Assembly: GCA_963819735.1 (NCBI GenBank)
Contig: CAWFXC010000002.1
Location: 310,001-374,000 of the forward strand
Direction of reading: 5' to 3'
DNA from: CAWFXC01 sp963819735
GTDB lineage: Bacteria; Actinomycetota; Acidimicrobiia; IMCC26256; DASPTH01
DNA length: 64,000 nucleotides
A model generated the notes under the pieces. It did not search any database. It saw only the letters and a list, made by a program, of their open reading frames with translations, and was not told the origin of the DNA. Positions 59,181 to 64,000 of the stretch are shown here, piece by piece. A program made the translations under genes and the position numbers. The stretch's first letter is position 1. The number at the start of each line of letters is the position of its first letter.

Positions 59181-59942
59181 TCAGCTGGCGGGAGTGTCGG
59201 CGGCAAACATCCCGCGCGACGCGAGCAGCTTGATCACGAGATCGCCCTGGTGACGCAGCAGGTGCAGGCTCGCCTCCGCCGCGCCGTCGGGATCGCCCGA
59301 TCCGATCGCCGCCGCGATCGCGGCCGTCCCCTGCTGCTGCACCTCGACCGCGCCGGGCACCAGCTCGAAGAAGTTGCCGGGCACGACCGTCGACATCCCG
59401 CGCAGCACCGCACCCAGCCGCGGGGCCTGGGCCATCTCGAGGAGGGTGCGCAGGAATTCGTCGTTGGCGTCGTGCAGCGCCGCGGGCGACTCGGCGGCTT
59501 CGAACTCGTGCTGCGCCTCGACCAGCCGCGCCCCGAGCTCCGGCGTCGCCCGCTCGGTAGCCCGGCGCGCCGCGAGGCCGTAGACGAGGCCGAGCAGCTC
59601 GTAGTGGTCGCGCACGGAGTCTTCGTCGAGCCCGTGCACGAACGCGCCGCGGTGCGGGGTGATCGTGACCCAACCCTCGCGGTCGAGGGCGATGATCGCC
59701 TCCCGCACCGGGATCCGGCTCACCCCCAACTCCTCGGCGATCTCGTCCTGGCGCACGCGGTCGCCCTGGCGGAGGCGGCCGTTGAAGATCAGCGCCCGGA
59801 TGTGGACCGCCACCAACTCGCCGCTGCTGCGTCGGTCCATGAGCGGCACCGGGGCGAACCCCGGGCCATCCGCCGGCCTGTCGGCCGCACCGGTACGACG
59901 CTTGCTGGGGATGGGACGCCTCCTGGAACGGTCCGGAGTCAC
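59181..59942 (-). CDS. GntR family transcriptional regulator, FCD (FadR-like) subfamily
   Basis: The longest frame is 253 aa (GTG 59942). The winged HTH is in LVAVHIRALIFNGRLRQGDR and QDEIAEELGVSRIPVREAI, and the FCD effector domain follows with YELLGLVYGLAARRATE, HDANDEFLRTLLEMAQAPRL and LHLLRHQGDLV. The FCD core has the Asp/His metal set (D/N-EF, H in LHLLRHQ). The start is uncertain: ATG 59840 would give a family-typical 219 aa, and a strong AGGAGG sits 6 nt before an ATC at 59912. It is convergent with the ADP-forming ligase and divergent from an AMP-forming ligase, which it may control. Confidence 0.93.
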   Translation of the reverse strand: MTPDRSRRRPIPSKRRTGAADRPADGPGFAPVPLMDRRSSGELVAVHIRALIFNGRLRQGDRVRQDEIAEELGVSRIPVREAIIALDREGWVTITPHRGAFVHGLDEDSVRDHYELLGLVYGLAARRATERATPELGARLVEAQHEFEAAESPAALHDANDEFLRTLLEMAQAPRLGAVLRGMSTVVPGNFFELVPGAVEVQQQGTAAIAAAIGSGDPDGAAEASLHLLRHQGDLVIKLLASRGMFAADTPAS

Positions 59943-60029
59943 CCGGGATCGGACGTACGGGCCTTCTGGTCTCGGGGGACGCGCGGATGCCGATTAGGGT
60001 CCGGCTCGGACAGCTGAGAACGCCCGAAG

Positions 60030-60035
60030 TATAAG
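60030..60035 (+). promoter_or_regulatory. Candidate promoter (TATAAG) for the ligase at 60105
   Basis: TATAAGATAT stands out as AT-rich in the 162-bp divergent gap. CGGACA at 60007-60012 lies 17 nt upstream as a possible -35. The site may overlap an operator of the divergent GntR. Confidence 0.4.
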
Positions 60036-60104
60036 ATATCCGGCTTCCGTGCGACCCGACCGCTCCAACGGGCCCGACCGGCAGACCGGTGGAAAGCAGG
60101 TGTG

Positions 60105-61733
60105 ATGCCCGCCCCGATCTGGAACCGGCGTGACGAGTGGACGGTGCCGCGGCTCATGGATGCCCGGCTCGAAGCCGACCCCGATTCCGAGTACCTCGAC
60201 GTCAACGGCGAGAAGTGGTCGGCGTCCGCCCTGTTCGGCGCGGCCAACCGGCTCGCCAACACGATGATCGACTTCGGCGTCGCTCGGGGTGACCGCATCG
60301 CCACCCTCACCGAGAACTCGTCGGAGGCGGTGATCTCGCTCTTCGCCGCCAGCCGAGCGGGCGCGATCGGGGTGCCGATCAACACCGCGTACAAGGGTGA
60401 GTACCTGCGTCATCAACTCGGCGACTCCGGCGCCAAGTTGGTCATCGTCGATGCCGCGTTGGCCGAGCGCGCCCGCGCCGTCGTCGACACCATCGACGGG
60501 CTCGACCACGTGATCGTCGTGGGCGAGAGCGAGACCACACCGAACACCACCTGGCACACGTGGGCCGACGTCATGACCGCGAGCGACGAGCGCCCCGGGG
60601 TCGAGGTCACTCCCACCGACCTCAACGTGTTCATCTACACCGGCGGTACCACCGGCCCGTCGAAGGGCTGCATGGTCAATCACAACTACACCGTCACCCT
60701 CACCAAGCAGATCGCCACGATGTGGGGCCGCGTCCCCGAAGACGTCGTGTGGTCGCCGCTGCCGTTGTTCCACTACAACGCGGTCACCGTCATGCTCATC
60801 GGCACGCTCCTCATCGGCGGGCGGGCCGCGATCTACCGGAAGTTCTCGGTGTCGAACTTCTGGCCCGAGATCAACCGCGTGGGTGCGACCCACGCCAGCA
60901 CGCTGGGCAGCATGGTCACCCTCCTGGTCAACGACCCGATGCGCCCCGAGGCCCCCGACTCCGGCTCCCCCGTCGCGAACCAGACCCTGCGGTTCATCTC
61001 CGGTGTGCCCATGCCGCCCGCGGTCGCGGCGCGGTGCATCGAACGCTGGAACATCCGCCCGTTCGACGGCGGATACGGCACCACCGAGGCGTCGCTGTTC
61101 TCGTGGCTACCGCCGGGGGTGAAGAACAAGCCCAACGCGGCCGGCGTCGTCAACGACGACTACTTCGACGTCCGGATCTTCGACGACGACGACAACGAGC
61201 TCCCTCCCGGCACGCGCGGCGAGATCGTCGGGCGCCCGAAGAAGGCCAACGTGATGTTCGACGGTTACTGGGGCCGGCCCGAAACCACCCTCGAGCTGTT
61301 CCGTGACCTCTGGTTCCACACCGGCGACTACGGCAAGATCGACGAAGACGGCTTCCTCTTCTTCCTCGACCGCAAGGCCGACTACATGCGCCGGCGGGGC
61401 GAGAACATCTCGAGCTACGAGCTCGAGGTGGTGTTCGCCAAGCACCCCGCGGTCGCCGACCTCGCGGTGCACGCGGTGCCGAGCCCCCAGCTCGAGGACG
61501 ACATCAAGGTCACGCTCGTGTTGCGCGACGGGGCGACGGCAACACCGGAGGAGATCTACCGGTGGAGCCTCGACCAGATCCCCTACTTCGCGCTGCCGCG
61601 CTACCTCGAGATCCGCGACGACCTGCCCCGCAGCCCGCTCGGCAAGATCCTGAAGGGCGAGTTGCGCGAGGACGGCATCACCGAGGGCACCTGGGACGCC
61701 GACACCAGCGGCATCAAGGTCGAGAAGCGCTGA
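60105..61733 (+). CDS. AMP-dependent ligase, CaiC-like acyl-CoA synthetase
   Basis: 542-aa ANL ligase. The P-loop is YTGGTTGPSKGCMVNH, carrying Gly-Gly and Ser-Lys variants as in carnitine/crotonobetaine-CoA ligases; GYGTTEASLFSWLPPGV, LWFHTGDYGKIDEDGFLFFL, RKADYMRRRGENISSYELE and SPLGKILKGELREDG complete it. The RRRGENIS-YELE hinge is typical of CaiC-like enzymes. ATG 60105 follows AAAGCAGG. Its last 20 bp overlap the 3' end of the convergent ligase at 61714-63231. Confidence 0.95.
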   Translation: MPAPIWNRRDEWTVPRLMDARLEADPDSEYLDVNGEKWSASALFGAANRLANTMIDFGVARGDRIATLTENSSEAVISLFAASRAGAIGVPINTAYKGEYLRHQLGDSGAKLVIVDAALAERARAVVDTIDGLDHVIVVGESETTPNTTWHTWADVMTASDERPGVEVTPTDLNVFIYTGGTTGPSKGCMVNHNYTVTLTKQIATMWGRVPEDVVWSPLPLFHYNAVTVMLIGTLLIGGRAAIYRKFSVSNFWPEINRVGATHASTLGSMVTLLVNDPMRPEAPDSGSPVANQTLRFISGVPMPPAVAARCIERWNIRPFDGGYGTTEASLFSWLPPGVKNKPNAAGVVNDDYFDVRIFDDDDNELPPGTRGEIVGRPKKANVMFDGYWGRPETTLELFRDLWFHTGDYGKIDEDGFLFFLDRKADYMRRRGENISSYELEVVFAKHPAVADLAVHAVPSPQLEDDIKVTLVLRDGATATPEEIYRWSLDQIPYFALPRYLEIRDDLPRSPLGKILKGELREDGITEGTWDADTSGIKVEKR

Positions 61734-63231
61734 GCTTCGCCGCCCGCTCCTGCAATTGCCGTTTGTCGACCTTCAGCATCGGCGTGAGCGGGAGCTGGTC
61801 GACCACCACGAGGTTGTCGGGCGCCTTGTAGTCGGCGAGCCGTTCCCGGCTGAACGCGCGGAGCTCCTCCAGCGTCGGCGGGCGGGCGGGATCGGCCGGT
61901 TCCACGAACGCGACCCCGATCTCGCCGATCACCGGGGCGGTGACGCCGACGACCGCGGCGCGCAAAACGCCGGGATGATCTTCCAGCACGCGTTCCACCT
62001 CGAGCGGGTGCACGTTGTAGCCACCGCGGATGTACATCTCGCTCGAGCGGCCGCACAGCACGAGGTTGCCGTCGTCGCGCAGACGGCCGAGATCGCTGGT
62101 GGTGATCCAGCCGTCGGGTGACAGCGCGTCGGCCGTGCGTTCCGGATCGCGCCAATAGCCGCGCATTCCGCACGGTGACCGCAACGTGATGATCCCGACG
62201 TCGCCGCGCGGCACCTCGGTGCCCTCTTCGTCGAGGAGCTTGAGCTCGACCCCGACGCCGGGGCGGCCCACTGTGTTCAGCAGCACCTCGGGGGGATCGC
62301 CGGGGACGGTGCCGGTGATGCTCGACGACTCGGTGCACGCGTAGCGCACGACGATCGGTACCGCGAGGCGAGTGCGCATCTTCTCGGCCAACTCGGGCGT
62401 GACCGGCGCCGAGCCCGTGGTGCAGATCCGCAGCGCCGACAGATCGGCGGTGGCCAACTCCGGGAGCTCCACCAACTTCGCCCATTGCGTGGGCACGCCC
62501 TGCCCGCCGGTGACGTGCTCGCGCACCATGATGTCGAGCATCTCCCCCGCCGACCACGGTGTGGGCATCAACACACAGTTGATGACGAACTCGATCTGAT
62601 CCCAGATCTTGTTCATGTAGCCGGCGTGGGCGAACGGCAGCGGCAACGTGCGCACGTCGTGCATCGCGCTGAGGATGCCGCTCATACGTGCCGACGCCTC
62701 GAGCGCGCGGTGGTCGAACCAGGCGCCCTTGGGGATTCCCGTGGTGCCGCTCGTCCACACGATGCAGACCGGATCGTCGGGCCGACGCGCGGGCCGGTCG
62801 GTGAGGGCGTTGCCTGCGGCGGCCGCGCGCTGCAGCGCGTCGCGGTGCATGACGACGGGCGGCCGGGGCGCGTCGGCCGGAATCGGATCACCCGCCGACT
62901 CGTGCAGCACGGCACGCGGCTCGCACCGCTGGAGGATCGCCGCGGTCTCGAGCGGCCCCAGCCGCGTGTTGATCCCGGTGATCACCGCACCGAGCCGCGC
63001 CCCCGCCGCGTACGCGACCGCGTAGTCGATCGACGACGGCAGCATCAGCGCCACGACGTCGCCCGGGCGCACGCCTTCGTCGCGCAACGTGGCCGCGAGC
63101 GAGTCGGCGGCGGCCAGCCACTGCGCGTACGAGATGCGGACGTCGCCCTCGGTGTAGGAGAGCGCGTCGGGTTCGCGCGACGCGACCTCCTCGAGGAGGT
63201 CGCCCAGGGTGGTGCTGGTCACTCCGCTCAC
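61714..63231 (-). CDS. AMP-dependent acyl-CoA synthetase/ligase
   Basis: 505-aa ANL ligase: WTSGTTGIPKGAWFDH, RYACTESSSITGTVPGD, WITTSDLGRLRDDGNLVL (Ser-Asp instead of the usual Thr-Gly-Asp), RSSEMYIRGGYNVHPLEVE, and TPMLKVDKRQLQER with the C-terminal Lys in a non-GK context. These variants mark a divergent subgroup of actinobacterial FadD proteins. GTG 63231 is preferred since GAGG lies 8 nt upstream; GTG 63255 is the alternative and would overlap the CoA-transferase stop. Forms a unit with the CoA-transferase/racemase gene upstream. Confidence 0.93.
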   Translation of the reverse strand: MSGVTSTTLGDLLEEVASREPDALSYTEGDVRISYAQWLAAADSLAATLRDEGVRPGDVVALMLPSSIDYAVAYAAGARLGAVITGINTRLGPLETAAILQRCEPRAVLHESAGDPIPADAPRPPVVMHRDALQRAAAAGNALTDRPARRPDDPVCIVWTSGTTGIPKGAWFDHRALEASARMSGILSAMHDVRTLPLPFAHAGYMNKIWDQIEFVINCVLMPTPWSAGEMLDIMVREHVTGGQGVPTQWAKLVELPELATADLSALRICTTGSAPVTPELAEKMRTRLAVPIVVRYACTESSSITGTVPGDPPEVLLNTVGRPGVGVELKLLDEEGTEVPRGDVGIITLRSPCGMRGYWRDPERTADALSPDGWITTSDLGRLRDDGNLVLCGRSSEMYIRGGYNVHPLEVERVLEDHPGVLRAAVVGVTAPVIGEIGVAFVEPADPARPPTLEELRAFSRERLADYKAPDNLVVVDQLPLTPMLKVDKRQLQERAAKLSASRP

Positions 63232-63241
63232 GCGCGCATCC

Positions 63242-64000
63242 TCACGCCACGGCACCAGACGCGCGCAGTCGGGCGATGTCGTCGGCCTCCATGCCTATCT
63301 CGCAGAGCACCGCGTCGGTGTCGACGCCCGGATACGCATACGACGTGCCCGGCTCGGCCACCGTGCGGCTGAACCGGGGCGCGGGCGCGACCTGGCGCCC
63401 ACCGCCGGGCGCGGGGACGAAGAGATCGCGCGCCACGTTGTGGGGGTGCTCGTGAGCTTCGTTGAATCGATACACCGGAGCGAAGCACACGTCGGTGCCT
63501 TCGAGCTGCGCCTGCCACTCGTCGCGCGTGCGGGTGCGGATCACCTTGGCGATGCGCTCCTGCACCTCGGGCCAGTGCGTCTGGTCGTACTGGGCGGGCA
63601 GGTCCTCGATCGTCATGCCCAGCTCCTCGAGCAGCTGGGCGTAGAAGTGCGGCTCGATCGGGGCCAGCGTGACGAACTTCCCGTCGGCGGTCTCGTAGAC
63701 GTTGTAGAACGGCGAACCGCCGTCGAAGAGGTTCGTGCCAATGTCGTCGGTGTGCATGCCGCTCTCCGCCATGGCGTAGAACACGGTGAACAGCGACGCC
63801 ACGCCGTCGACCATGGCCGCGTCGATGACCTGGCCGATACCCGATCGCTGCGCCTCGAACAACGCGCACACCACCCCGTACGCGAGATGGAGGCCGCCGC
63901 CGGCGAAGTCGCCGAAGATCTGGAGCACCGGAACCGGGGGCCCGCCCCGGGGCCCGATCGAACCGATGGCGCCGGTGATCGCTTCGTAGTTCAAGGAGTG
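63242..64000 (-). CDS. CaiB/BaiF CoA-transferase, 2-methylacyl-CoA racemase-like (partial, N-terminus outside)
   Basis: Only the C-terminal 252 codons are in the window; the frame is open to the edge, so the start lies beyond 64000. LNYEAITGAIGSIGPRGG and PVPVLQIFGDFAGGGLHLAY are the region around the conserved active-site Glu/Asp pair of alpha-methylacyl-CoA racemases, followed by GQVIDAAMVDGVASLF (family VDxSM block in variant form). The racemase-like GDF-GGG motif favours epimerisation of 2-methyl-branched acyl-CoA over CoA transfer. It sits 11 bp upstream of the ligase GTG, forming a ligase-racemase unit like that needed for branched side chains. Confidence 0.92.
   Translation of the reverse strand, partial: HSLNYEAITGAIGSIGPRGGPPVPVLQIFGDFAGGGLHLAYGVVCALFEAQRSGIGQVIDAAMVDGVASLFTVFYAMAESGMHTDDIGTNLFDGGSPFYNVYETADGKFVTLAPIEPHFYAQLLEELGMTIEDLPAQYDQTHWPEVQERIAKVIRTRTRDEWQAQLEGTDVCFAPVYRFNEAHEHPHNVARDLFVPAPGGGRQVAPAPRFSRTVAEPGTSYAYPGVDTDAVLCEIGMEADDIARLRASGAVA

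Noticed and set aside
1..64000. CRISPR array, tRNA or rRNA genes
   Set aside because: No regularly spaced repeats with unique spacers, no cloverleaf with anticodon arms and no rRNA-like stretches were seen; the short tandem repeats have no spacers.

Overview
The window is very GC-rich (roughly 70% by eye), uses GTG starts freely, and is packed with overlapping ATGA/GTGA gene junctions. Together with a DUF222/HNH protein, an MMPL exporter, FCD-GntR, TetR and MarR regulators and multiple FadE/FadD-like enzymes, this points to an actinomycete-type (Actinomycetota) chromosome. Acidimicrobiia or a Mycobacteriales-like lineage would fit; that placement is an inference. No rRNA, tRNA, CRISPR array, transposase or phage gene was seen.

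The region is a catabolic, CoA-thioester-rich stretch. It holds 6 acyl-CoA dehydrogenases, 6 crotonase-fold enzymes, 5 AMP-forming acyl-CoA ligases, 1 ADP-forming acyl-CoA ligase, 7 short-chain dehydrogenases, 2 family III CoA-transferases, a thiolase, an acyl-CoA carboxyltransferase subunit, 4 amidohydrolase-2 family proteins and a P450.

Layout. 0-4.6 kb: TetR, then amidohydrolase and a coupled acyl-CoA dehydrogenase pair. 4.7-9.0 kb: DUF222/HNH protein, a lone FtsX-type permease, a small PH-like protein. 9.1-18.3 kb: P450, amidohydrolase, a Liv-type ABC importer (fused permease, two ATPases, binding protein), a Cys-less isochorismatase-fold protein and a NIPSNAP-like protein. 18.4-25.2 kb (minus strand): thiolase, SDR, enoyl-CoA hydratase, acyl-CoA dehydrogenase, quinone reductase, carboxyltransferase. 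25.3-28.2 kb: MMPL exporter divergent from its likely MarR regulator. 28.2-44.5 kb: divergent and convergent SDR, ligase, CoA-transferase and crotonase units. 46.6-52.9 kb: a seven-gene coupled minus-strand operon (amidohydrolase, MaoC-like hydratase, crotonase, acyl-CoA dehydrogenase, two tandem-duplicated crotonases, acyl-CoA ligase). 53.0-59.1 kb: a divergent plus-strand operon (NIPSNAP-like, two acyl-CoA dehydrogenases, crotonase, ADP-forming ligase), followed by GntR, two more ligases and a partial racemase/CoA-transferase.

How it works together (inference): the acids are taken up by the Liv-like importer or made by P450 oxidation, activated by FadD/ADP-forming ligases or CoA-transferases, and degraded by dehydrogenation, hydration/isomerisation, oxidation by SDRs and thiolysis. 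The amidohydrolase-fold proteins could act as decarboxylases or C-C hydrolases. The true substrate cannot be read from the sequence.

Two overarching observations stand out. Many genes carry a TANNNT hexamer 6-8 nt before the start codon, the signature of leaderless transcription, including one pair of divergent genes sharing a symmetrical -10. Several genes are interrupted by single-base insertions, densely clustered at 51.78-54.07 kb, where the amino-acid sequence is otherwise intact; this looks more like sequence error than gene decay.
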